From Chitinophagaceae bacterium (lineage in GTDB: Bacteria; Bacteroidota; Bacteroidia; Chitinophagales; UBA10324), in NCBI GenBank assembly GCA_947474435.1, contig CANJII010000020.1, forward strand, positions 1 through 61,105: a stretch of 61,105 nt of DNA, given 5' to 3'. Shown here piece after piece: positions 18,806 to 26,613 of this stretch. How positions within the stretch are numbered: the first letter of the stretch is position 1; every line of letters starts with the position of its first letter. The position numbers were made by a program, and so were the translations under genes. Below the pieces are notes generated by a model. The model ran no database searches. It saw only the letters and a program-made list of their open reading frames with translations, and was not told where the DNA came from.

Positions 18806-19294
18806 TTAATGAGGATTTAAAGTATTTTTTGAAGAATCAGTATTTATGGTGTTGAATTTTTCATTTAATAGTTCACATTGAATATAAATATCCATTTGCG
18901 GTACAGTTGCATTTGAATAAATGTGCAAGGGTTTCATAATGTGACCATATCCGATATTTGAATTAAATGTTGCCCAAACAGAACCTTCTCCGCCGGGCAT
19001 AATTGGTTCAGTTGTCCACCTGGGAGTAGTGCAACCGCAACCTTTCACCACATCACTGATTACTAAAGGTTTGGTGCCGGTGTTTTTAAATTTAAATTCA
19101 TGTGTAACCGATTCCCCCTGTTTTACATTTCCGAAATCATAAATTTTTTCTTTGAAACTTAAAACGGCGCTATCGTTTTTCGCAGTTACAGTTTGTGCTA
19201 TAGTTGAAAAAAAATTCAGGATTAAAATTCCAAGAAGGAATATAAAGGAGGTGTAAAAATTTTTCAAAGTGGCTAATTTAATCCATGGGCTCAT
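18806..19294 (-). CDS. Secreted DUF1573 domain protein (copy 2)
   Basis: 162 aa from ATG at 19294. The open frame extends further upstream to 19399, but that would run through the promoter region and start of the divergent dehydrogenase gene, so an internal start is chosen; TTG at 19267 directly before KNFYTSFIFLLG is an alternative. A hydrophobic signal segment ends in FFSTIAQ. The DUF1573 domain has YDFGNVKQGESVTHEF, NTGTKPLVISDVVKGCGCT and MPGGEGSVWATFN. It is a diverged paralogue of copy 1, without the Thr/Pro linker. Confidence 0.82.
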   Translation of the reverse strand: MSPWIKLATLKNFYTSFIFLLGILILNFFSTIAQTVTAKNDSAVLSFKEKIYDFGNVKQGESVTHEFKFKNTGTKPLVISDVVKGCGCTTPRWTTEPIMPGGEGSVWATFNSNIGYGHIMKPLHIYSNATVPQMDIYIQCELLNEKFNTINTDSSKNTLNPH

Positions 19295-19340
19295 ACAAAA
19301 GCAAACCTTCATCCAAAACATTTTCAAATTCAATAAACCA

Positions 19341-19370
19341 TTTGTTTCGAACCATTCTTGTTTATTTTTG
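19341..19370 (+). promoter_or_regulatory. Promoter of the E1 dehydrogenase gene
   Basis: TTTG at 19341-19344 and TATTTTTG at 19363-19370, separated by 18 bases, match the Bacteroidota -33/-7 pattern (TTTG ... TAnnTTTG). Transcription would start near 19377, just before the ATG at 19388. This argues against the in-frame upstream start at 19358. Confidence 0.55.
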
Positions 19371-19387
19371 AAGCGATACCTAATCTT

Positions 19388-21811
19388 ATGAAGAAGCAAT
19401 CAGTTCAAGGAACAACAGAGAAAACTTTATCGTTCGGTGATTTCAGAAAAGAAATTCTGGCTGATTATAAACTTGCATCATTAAGCAGGGAAGCAAGTTT
19501 ACTCGGACGGAAGGAGGTGTTAACCGGCAAAGCAAAGTTTGGAATTTTTGGTGATGGAAAAGAAGTTGCTCAAATAGCAATGGCAAAGGTTTTTCAGAAT
19601 GGCGATTTTCGTTCGGGTTATTATCGCGACCAGACTTTTGCTTTATCAACAGGTATAGCCACACTCGAACAATTATTTTCTCAATTGTACGCTGATGATA
19701 ATATCGAACGCGAACCCCATAGTGGTGGCCGAATGATGAATGCGCATTTCGCAACGCGATTAATTGATGAAAACGGCGAATGGAAAAATCATACTGAAAC
19801 AAAAAACACTTCTGCCGATGCCTCACCAACAGCATCTCAAATGCCACGGGCTTTAGGTTTAGCACTTGCATCAAAAATGTATCGCGAGTCACCAACTTTA
19901 AAAAATGAAAATCAGTTTTCGAATAATGGAAACGAAGTCACCTTCGCTACCATTGGCGATTCTTCAACATCAGAAGGTCATTTTTGGGAAACACTTAATG
20001 CAACAGGAGTTTTAAAAGTGCCACTTGCCATTTCAGTTTGGGATGATGGATACGGAATTTCTGTTCCACAGAAATATCAAACTACGAAAGAAAATATTTC
20101 AGAAATAGTAAGCGGTTTTCAAACCGATGAGAACGGAAATGGAATTGATATTTACACAGTCAATGGTTGGGATTATCCTGCTTTGATGGAAACTTATACA
20201 AAAGCAATTGCAAAAACCAGAGCAACACACATTCCTTGTTTAATTCATGTAAAAGAATTGACTCAACCTCAAGGTCACTCCACTTCAGGTTCACACGAAC
20301 GATATAAAACCAAGGATAGATTAGAGTGGGAAAAAGATTTTGACTGCAATAAAAAAATGCGTGAGTGGATTATTAAAACCGCCATTGCTTCTGCTGATGA
20401 ATTGGATGAAATTGAAAACACATCGAAAATGGAGGTGCGTGATGCAGCTCGTCGTGCGTTAAAAGATTTCAATCAGCCATTGAAAGAAGAGCGTGATGAG
20501 TTAGCAATTATTTTGGAAGATGTAGCTTCTCAAAGTGAGTTTCCTGAAATCATTTTGCAGAAAAAAGATGAACTTGTTAAAATGCCGGATGCAATTCGTA
20601 AGGATGCATTGATAGCTGCAAGAGAAGTTTTGTTGTTGACGCGAAATGAAAATTCTTCAGCGCGTCAACAATTGGCCGATTGGAAAAATAATTACCTCGC
20701 TCGTTGTAATCGCATTTACACCTCGCAATTAACAAGCGAATCAAAACATGCAGCTTTAAAAGTTGCTGAAGTAAAACCTGAGTATGAAGAGAATGCGATT
20801 TATGTAAATGGCTTTGAAGTGTTGAATGCCTTTTTTGATTTTGCGCTTGCTAATAATAATCAGTTGATTGCTTTTGGTGAAGATGTTGGTCGCATTGGTG
20901 ATGTGAATCAGGGATTCGCAGGTTTACAGGCAAAGCATGGGGAGCATCGTGTGTTTGATACCGGCATTCGTGAAGCAACTATTATCGGACAAGGAATTGG
21001 TTTGGCTATGCGTGGTCTTCGCCCTATTGCTGAAATTCAATATCTGGATTATTTACTTTATGCGTTGCAACCATTGAGTGATGATTTAGCAACCCTGTTA
21101 TATCGTTCTGCAGGTGGACAAAAGGCACCTCTAATCATTCGCACTCGCGGTCATCGTTTCGAAGGCATCTGGCACACCGGTTCTCCAATCGGAATGATTT
21201 TAAATTCTATTCGCGGAATTAATTTTTGTGTTCCTCGCAACATGACACAAGCAGTTGGATTTTATAACACTCTTCTTCAATCAGATGAGCCTGCATTGGT
21301 TATTGAATGTTTGAATGGTTATCGTTTGAAAGAAAAATTGCCTGCAAACATTGGAGAGTTTACGGTGCCGCTCGGAGTTCCTGATGTAATTCGTGAAGGC
21401 GATGATATTACAATTGTAACTTACGGTTCTTGTTGCCGCATTGCTGAAGAATCTGCTGAGAAAGCTGCATCCGTTGGAATTTCTGTTGAGATAGTTGATG
21501 TGCAAACATTATTACCATTCGATTTGCATCATGGAATTGTGGAGAGCATTAAGAAAACCAATCGTGTTATTTTCTTAGACGAAGATGTGCCCGGTGGTGC
21601 TTCTGCTTACATGATGCAGAAAGTTTTAGAAGAACAAAATGCTTTGCAATACTTAGACAGTTTACCAAAAACAATTACCGCAAAAGAAAATCGCGGCGCA
21701 TATGCCAGCGATGGAAATTATTTCTGTAAACCAAATGCGGAAGATGTGTTTGAAGCGGTGTATGCAATTATGAGAGAGAGTGACCCGAATAGTTTTCCGG
21801 AGATTGGATAA
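19388..21811 (+). CDS. Fused E1 alpha/beta 2-oxoacid (branched-chain type) dehydrogenase
   Basis: 807 aa, thiamine-diphosphate enzyme that decarboxylates 2-oxoacids and transfers the acyl group to E2. The E1 alpha part covers about 1-400 with the TPP motif GDSSTSEG (190-197) to DDG (219-221), and the loop GHSTSGSHERY. The E1 beta part covers about 460-800 with FGEDVGRIGDVNQGF, TGIREATIIGQGIG and ATLLYRSAGG. Alpha and beta are usually separate genes; this single-chain form is common in Bacteroidota. E2 and E3 are not in the window. Branched-chain acids are the likeliest substrate but pyruvate is not excluded. Confidence 0.9.
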   Translation: MKKQSVQGTTEKTLSFGDFRKEILADYKLASLSREASLLGRKEVLTGKAKFGIFGDGKEVAQIAMAKVFQNGDFRSGYYRDQTFALSTGIATLEQLFSQLYADDNIEREPHSGGRMMNAHFATRLIDENGEWKNHTETKNTSADASPTASQMPRALGLALASKMYRESPTLKNENQFSNNGNEVTFATIGDSSTSEGHFWETLNATGVLKVPLAISVWDDGYGISVPQKYQTTKENISEIVSGFQTDENGNGIDIYTVNGWDYPALMETYTKAIAKTRATHIPCLIHVKELTQPQGHSTSGSHERYKTKDRLEWEKDFDCNKKMREWIIKTAIASADELDEIENTSKMEVRDAARRALKDFNQPLKEERDELAIILEDVASQSEFPEIILQKKDELVKMPDAIRKDALIAAREVLLLTRNENSSARQQLADWKNNYLARCNRIYTSQLTSESKHAALKVAEVKPEYEENAIYVNGFEVLNAFFDFALANNNQLIAFGEDVGRIGDVNQGFAGLQAKHGEHRVFDTGIREATIIGQGIGLAMRGLRPIAEIQYLDYLLYALQPLSDDLATLLYRSAGGQKAPLIIRTRGHRFEGIWHTGSPIGMILNSIRGINFCVPRNMTQAVGFYNTLLQSDEPALVIECLNGYRLKEKLPANIGEFTVPLGVPDVIREGDDITIVTYGSCCRIAEESAEKAASVGISVEIVDVQTLLPFDLHHGIVESIKKTNRVIFLDEDVPGGASAYMMQKVLEEQNALQYLDSLPKTITAKENRGAYASDGNYFCKPNAEDVFEAVYAIMRESDPNSFPEIG

Positions 21812-21816
21812 AATAA

Positions 21817-21859
21817 ATTTTACTTACCGAATGGTAACTTACCGAATGGTAAGTAAAAT
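21817..21859. terminator. Bidirectional terminator with tandem 15-bp repeat
   Basis: ATTTTACTTACC (21817-21828) pairs with GGTAAGTAAAAT (21848-21859). The inside consists of two adjacent copies of CTTACCGAATGGTAA (21823-21837 and 21838-21852), each of which can fold into a small hairpin. It lies between the convergent E1 and XRE/S24 genes and could end transcription from both sides. Confidence 0.65.
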
Positions 21860-21893
21860 ATATTATCCCGGTTTTTCCATTAGCTATTTAGCA

Positions 21894-22691
21894 TTATCCC
21901 AGCCGTTGCTTCATGGCTCCCACTTCGTATTCAATTACTGAAATGGATTTTAATAATTCATCACGCGAAGCAGGATACGGGATTTCGTTGCTAATGAAGT
22001 TGCAAAATTTCCACACCTCGCGTACATCTGTCACATTTATTTCATATGGTTTATAAAACTGATTAAGCGAATGCAGAATCATGCGCTTCCGTTTTTTAAT
22101 CTGGTTAATGGCGATCTTAAAAACAATTCCTTCATCACGGGTGAGAATCACATAAGCGCTTCCATCTTTTATCTCGAACCAGTTTTCTAAATATTCTGCA
22201 ATCACATAACTCTTATCGGGTATCGGCAGCATGGAATCTCCGCTGATTTGAAACATGCGATACTTCCGGTCATTGAATAAAATCGGCAACTGAAACGATG
22301 GTAATTTTTTTATGTAATCGGGATCGGCATAACCATTCTTGTAACCGGCTGCTGCTTTCAGATGAACCACTTCAATGTTCTCTTTATTTTTTTCATCAAC
22401 GGTGGTTGCAAGTACACGCAGTTTCGAACCACGGATAAAAGTGTCATTACCTGATTCCATTTCGTCCAGTTTGATTCCTGAAAGTTTCGAAAGATCAACA
22501 CGAATGAGTGTGTCGATAGAAGTTTTATAATAATCAGAAAACAATTGCAAAGCTTCGAGCGTCGGATTCACCACGCTTCCGTTTTCATAACTATTTAAAG
22601 TAGAGCGGCTGAGATTTATTTCGGCTGCTGCTGCTTCCTGTGTTAACCCTTTTCGGTTGCGGAGAAATTTTATGTTGGAGTTGAAATGCAT
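21894..22691 (-). CDS. XRE/S24 LexA-like repressor
   Basis: 265 aa. N-terminal helix-turn-helix (about 8-62) with KGLTQEAAAAEINLSRSTLNSYENG. The C-terminal part is an S24/LexA-type self-cleaving domain: candidate scissile Ala115-Gly116 in KAAAGY, nucleophile Ser153 in ISGDSMLP, general-base Lys192 in VFKIAI. The spacings are close to E. coli LexA (84/85, 119, 156). It is divergent from dinB with 174 bases between, so it most likely represses dinB and itself and is inactivated on DNA damage via RecA (inference). Such XRE-S24 proteins often replace true LexA in Bacteroidota. Confidence 0.9.
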   Translation of the reverse strand: MHFNSNIKFLRNRKGLTQEAAAAEINLSRSTLNSYENGSVVNPTLEALQLFSDYYKTSIDTLIRVDLSKLSGIKLDEMESGNDTFIRGSKLRVLATTVDEKNKENIEVVHLKAAAGYKNGYADPDYIKKLPSFQLPILFNDRKYRMFQISGDSMLPIPDKSYVIAEYLENWFEIKDGSAYVILTRDEGIVFKIAINQIKKRKRMILHSLNQFYKPYEINVTDVREVWKFCNFISNEIPYPASRDELLKSISVIEYEVGAMKQRLG

Positions 22692-22801
22692 TTTTTCTTA
22701 GTTACAAGTTTCGGATTTGTGATTTTGTGTTATTAATTGAGCGTTTTATTTTTTCACTTTTAGTTCTTCACTATTTTTTTCTTTTGTCTATATTACAATC
22801 T

Positions 22802-22809
22802 TATATTTG
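22802..22809 (+). promoter_or_regulatory. Promoter -7 element candidate for dinB
   Basis: TATATTTG matches TAnnTTTG exactly, 57 bases before the dinB ATG. An upstream TTTG exists at 22783-22786 but the spacer is only 15 bases. The predicted start, near 22816, is immediately upstream of the inverted repeat at 22821-22850. Confidence 0.45.
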
Positions 22810-22820
22810 TTTTTATTACA

Positions 22821-22850
22821 GCCAAAAATAATTACTAAATCGTTTTTGGC
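22821..22850. promoter_or_regulatory. Candidate operator (8-bp inverted repeat) upstream of dinB
   Basis: GCCAAAAA (22821-22828) and TTTTTGGC (22843-22850) form a perfect 8-bp inverted repeat with a 14-base spacer, ending 15 bases before the dinB ATG. The size and position, just downstream of a TATATTTG element, suit a dimeric repressor; the divergent XRE/S24 protein is the natural candidate. Confidence 0.5.
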
Positions 22851-22865
22851 AAATTAATTTCTACC

Positions 22866-24068
22866 ATGCTCCTCAATCCTTCGCGCAATATTGTACACAT
22901 GGACCTCGATTCGTTCTTCGTGTCGGTGTCGTGCCTGCAACATCCGGAGTTAAAAAATAAACCCGTACTCATTGGCGGCAGCAGCGACCGCGGCGTGGTG
23001 GCATCGTGCAGTTACGAAGCGCGCAAGTATGGTATTCATTCCGCCATGTCAATGAAACTGGCGCGCCGGCTTTGCCCCGAAGCAGTGGTATTGCGTGGCG
23101 ATTATGAGCAGTACAGTCATTACTCTGAAATGGTAACAGATATTATCCGCGGTGGTGTGCCACTGTATGAGAAGAGTTCGATTGATGAATTTTACATTGA
23201 CCTCACCGGCATGGATAAATTTTTCGGCTGCTATCAATGGGCAACCGAACTACGCAAAAAAATTACACACGAAACCGGATTGCCTATTTCATTTGGTTTA
23301 TCTGAAAACAAAACGGTCAGTAAAGTTGCCACCGGCGAAGCGAAACCAAACGGGCAACTAAAAATTGATTTCGGCAACGAGAAAACTTTTCTGGCTCCGC
23401 TGCGAGTTGAAAAAATTCCGATGATTGGTGAGAAGACCGCGCACCTGCTGCACAGCATGGGCGTGCAAAAAGTTTTAACGCTGCAGCAAATGCCGCGCGA
23501 ACTGTTACAGCGTGTGCTCGGCGACAACGGAATTTCTATCTGGAAAAAAGCAAACGGTATTGATACTTCACCCGTTGAACCTTACAACGAACGCAAGAGC
23601 ATCAGTTCCGAAGAAACTTTTGACAGCGATACCATCGACATCAGTTTTCTGAAAGCCACACTCGTGAGCATGACCGAGAAACTTGCTTACCAGTTACGCA
23701 AGGAAGAAAAACTCACTGCGTGTGTAACAGTGAAACTGCGTTACTCTAATTTCGATACGCATACTGTACAGTTGCGCGTGCCTTACACCAACTGCGACCA
23801 TCACCTGATTCCGCGCGTGAAAGAATTATTTGAAAAACTGTATGAGCGCCGCATGTTAATCCGGTTGATTGGTGTGCGCTTCAGTCATTTAGTGGCAGGA
23901 GGTTACCAGATTAATTTGTTTGAAGATTCTTCGGAGCTGATTCAACTGTATCAGGCAATGGATAAAATGCGCAAGCGGTTCGGCAGCGACAAAGTAAAAC
24001 GCGCCACAGGTGTAGAAATGACGCGAAGAAGTTTTAATCCTTTTAACGGGAAGAAAACAGATGATTGA
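22866..24068 (+). CDS. dinB: DNA polymerase IV (Y-family translesion polymerase)
   Basis: 400 aa, full-length Pol IV. Palm residues: HMDLDSFFVSV with Asp13, and SSIDEFYIDL with Asp107 and Glu108. The fingers block SCSYEARKYGIHSAM, the thumb HhH region VEKIPMIGEKTAHLLHSMG and a little-finger domain follow. It copies past damaged bases at low fidelity. No beta-clamp motif was verified at the C-terminus. GC content is visibly higher than in the flanking genes. Divergent from the LexA-like repressor with a candidate operator between them. Confidence 0.96.
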   Translation: MLLNPSRNIVHMDLDSFFVSVSCLQHPELKNKPVLIGGSSDRGVVASCSYEARKYGIHSAMSMKLARRLCPEAVVLRGDYEQYSHYSEMVTDIIRGGVPLYEKSSIDEFYIDLTGMDKFFGCYQWATELRKKITHETGLPISFGLSENKTVSKVATGEAKPNGQLKIDFGNEKTFLAPLRVEKIPMIGEKTAHLLHSMGVQKVLTLQQMPRELLQRVLGDNGISIWKKANGIDTSPVEPYNERKSISSEETFDSDTIDISFLKATLVSMTEKLAYQLRKEEKLTACVTVKLRYSNFDTHTVQLRVPYTNCDHHLIPRVKELFEKLYERRMLIRLIGVRFSHLVAGGYQINLFEDSSELIQLYQAMDKMRKRFGSDKVKRATGVEMTRRSFNPFNGKKTDD

Positions 24069-24251
24069 AAAAGCTTAAAGCTTTATCACCGCTTCGCTTC
24101 TTTTTCTTTCACAAAACTTAAACATTATTTCAGCAATATCAGTTGGTTTATTCCACTTACTGAAATCAGCATTAGGCATGGCCATTCCGAATTGATGTGT
24201 ATTTTTTATAAAAAATTTCCGAAATGAATTTGATTATAAAATTAAAGTAAA

Positions 24252-24695
24252 TTATTTTTTAAACTTCAATCCTACTTCAGGCAATAATCCCAATTGAATA
24301 CTTACTTCATTCAATTTAAAAGTTCCCAATTTTAATGATAGAGCATATGCAGATGACCTGAATAAAGTTTTAAGAATGATGGTGATAATTTTTTTGCCCT
24401 TGTTTTCTTCCAGAATATTTTTCCGGTCTTCATCTGAAACATCATTTAAAAAATGATAGGTTAAACTGAAAGTCGGTGGCAAACCAAGTGAAGTATTAAT
24501 TTCAATTAATTCAAAACCTGATTTGCTCATGTGTTCGCCCAGGTTGGTTACTTCTTCTAAAATTGCATTAGCCTTTTCCTTGGTTGCATTTTTAAATTCA
24601 TTTATCACTTCAGTTTTATCCATTTGAATAAAGTCGGTCACACCATCCGAAATTTTTTCGAAAGCTTCTTTTGCCTTTTCAAAAATGTTTTCCAT
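24252..24695 (-). CDS. Hypothetical protein
   Basis: 147 aa, not recognised. The first ~75 residues are charged and predicted helical (MENIFEKAKEAFEKISDG, then NEFKNATKEKANAILEEV); the rest is more hydrophobic with an alternating pattern (IITIILKTLFRSSAYALSLKLG). No signal peptide or catalytic motif is seen. It may be cytoplasmic or peripherally membrane bound. Same strand as the DinB-like gene 72 bases upstream, so possibly cotranscribed. Confidence 0.55.
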   Translation of the reverse strand: MENIFEKAKEAFEKISDGVTDFIQMDKTEVINEFKNATKEKANAILEEVTNLGEHMSKSGFELIEINTSLGLPPTFSLTYHFLNDVSDEDRKNILEENKGKKIITIILKTLFRSSAYALSLKLGTFKLNEVSIQLGLLPEVGLKFKK

Positions 24696-24767
24696 TTATT
24701 ATTTTGTTTGAAATTAAATGGTAGTTATAACTTTCACAATTGACCATTGACAATTCACTTTTCTGAC

Positions 24768-25289
24768 TCAATAATGTGTCATTTTATTTTTCTGTTCCAT
24801 GCGGGTGAACTGAATCATATCAGTTGATGGAATAGTTTTAATTCCCGCTTGACGAAAAAGTGTAACCAATTGCCCGCGATGATAAGTGCTGTGATTCATG
24901 CAATGCATAACGGATTCATAAATTTTACTTCGACCATTTTCACCATTCAGCAATTTATATTCAATCATTCTTTCCAGACTTAAAATATTCAGACATGCGG
25001 CCATTTCATCAAACGCTGCACTTGTGTCAAGCAATTGCTTTATTAAACCATCTTTTGATCCCATAAAAAATTTGCTTGGAATGTTTTTCGGTTGCAGTTC
25101 CTGTATGCGCGATAGCCAGATATACTCGGCATCCCATATGTGTAAAAATGTTTTTCTGATTGATTTAAAACTACTGTTTACTTCGGCATCAAAATCAAAA
25201 TCCTCCAGACCAATGGCAACTTCACCCAATTGTTTGTTTGCCCAAACATTGTAAGATGTATAAAGCCGGATGTATTTATTTAATGCCAT
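24768..25289 (-). CDS. DinB/YfiT-superfamily metalloprotein
   Basis: 173 aa, four-helix DinB-type fold, unrelated to polymerase IV. Likely metal ligands are His50 (KTFLHIWDAEYIWL), His133 and His137 (HCMNHSTYHRGQ), the family's His triad. Members are thiol transferases or of unknown function. The end MIQFTRMEQKN is somewhat like the family's usual D(F/L)xxY/F close. Divergent from the Cys/Met PLP enzyme gene. Confidence 0.85.
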   Translation of the reverse strand: MALNKYIRLYTSYNVWANKQLGEVAIGLEDFDFDAEVNSSFKSIRKTFLHIWDAEYIWLSRIQELQPKNIPSKFFMGSKDGLIKQLLDTSAAFDEMAACLNILSLERMIEYKLLNGENGRSKIYESVMHCMNHSTYHRGQLVTLFRQAGIKTIPSTDMIQFTRMEQKNKMTHY

Positions 25290-25372
25290 GGTTTAAATGT
25301 TGAGTAAATTTAAGGTTAAAGTTGCTGACAAAAAAAATTCTGCACATTTGCGCAAGCTTAATTACTCAGTTC

Positions 25373-26611
25373 ATGAAAGAAAAAACAAAGAGAATTTATA
25401 AAGGTTTCGGAAGCACTTGCGTGCACTCGCAGGTTGATTTACATAAGGCAGTGAACACACATACCGAAGCAATTTACCCGACATCAACATTTGCTTACGA
25501 TGATGCAAATGAACTGATGCAGATTTTCAAGGGCGAACGGGAAGGATACATTTATGGTCGCTGGCACAACCCGACTGTTGAAATGGCCGAGAAAAAAATT
25601 GCCGCATTAGAAGCCTGGAACCTGAAAAATGAAAAAGGCGAGCAACTGGAATTGGCATCAAAAGTTTTCAGCAGCGGAATGGGTGCTATCTCGGCTTTGT
25701 TTCTTGCTTGCTTAAAGCCGGGCGATAAGGTTATTACACAAGGTACTTTGTATGGTGGAACTAATGCATTGCTGCATCAGATACTTGAACCAATAAATAT
25801 TGTTCCGGTAATTATTGAATTGAAAAACCTTTCGCTGGTAGAAGATTGTTTGAAGAAGGACTCTTCCATCAAAATGATTTATATCGAAACTCCTTCGAAC
25901 CCAACCATGGATTGTTATGATATTGAAGCACTGAATTCGTTGGCAAAAAAGTATCAGTGCATTTGCGCGGTCGATAACACATTTGCAACACCGTATCTGC
26001 AGCAACCTTTTCAGTACGATGTTGATTTTGTGTTGCACTCCACCACAAAATATCTGAATGGACACGGCACTGCAATTGGAGGAGTTTTGTTGGGAAAGGA
26101 TATTTCGTTCTTCAATAAAAGAATTATTCCGGTTTTAAAACTGATTGGTGCAAACGGAAATCCGTTTGATGCATGGACATTAATTCAGGGAATGAAGACA
26201 TTGGAATTAAGAATGGAACGGCATTGCCTTAACACCATGAAAGTTGCAGAATATTTACAGGGCCATTCTGAAATTGCGCATGTAAATTATTGCGGATTTA
26301 AATCGCATCCTGATTTTGCACTGATTAAAAAGCAAATGAAAAATTATACAGGTATGTTAAGTTTTGAATTGAAAGGCGGATTGAATGCAGGAATAGAAAT
26401 GATGAACAACATTTCATTTTGCACACTAGCCGTTTCGTTGGGAACTGCTGATACCATTATTCAACACCCTGCAAGCATGAGCCATCTGCCGGTTCCGAAA
26501 GAAGAGCGATTGAAGTTTGGAATTACTGATGGATTAATTCGCCTTTCAGTCGGAATTGAAAATGCCGATGATATTATTGCAGATTTAGAACAAGCACTCG
26601 CTAAAAATTAA
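25373..26611 (+). CDS. Cys/Met metabolism PLP-dependent enzyme (methionine gamma-lyase / cystathionine gamma-synthase-like)
   Basis: 412 aa from ATG 25373 (an in-frame TTG at 25322 adds 17 residues of low plausibility). A trans-sulfuration fold with YGRWHNPTVEMAE (Tyr and Arg for cofactor binding from the neighbour subunit), SSGMGAISALFLACLKPGD, ETPSNPTMD and the Schiff-base Lys226 in HSTTKYLNGHG. It acts on Cys, Met or homoserine esters; which of gamma-lyase, gamma-synthase or sulfhydrylase cannot be decided here. Convergent with the S9 peptidase gene, only 2 bases between stops. Confidence 0.88.
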   Translation: MKEKTKRIYKGFGSTCVHSQVDLHKAVNTHTEAIYPTSTFAYDDANELMQIFKGEREGYIYGRWHNPTVEMAEKKIAALEAWNLKNEKGEQLELASKVFSSGMGAISALFLACLKPGDKVITQGTLYGGTNALLHQILEPINIVPVIIELKNLSLVEDCLKKDSSIKMIYIETPSNPTMDCYDIEALNSLAKKYQCICAVDNTFATPYLQQPFQYDVDFVLHSTTKYLNGHGTAIGGVLLGKDISFFNKRIIPVLKLIGANGNPFDAWTLIQGMKTLELRMERHCLNTMKVAEYLQGHSEIAHVNYCGFKSHPDFALIKKQMKNYTGMLSFELKGGLNAGIEMMNNISFCTLAVSLGTADTIIQHPASMSHLPVPKEERLKFGITDGLIRLSVGIENADDIIADLEQALAKN

Positions 26612-26613
26612 AA

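Noticed and set aside
19358-19387. Upstream in-frame start for the E1 dehydrogenase (extra ten residues)
   Set aside because: This start lies before or inside the predicted -7 box TATTTTTG (19363-19370), so it could not be on the transcript. ATG 19388 was used.
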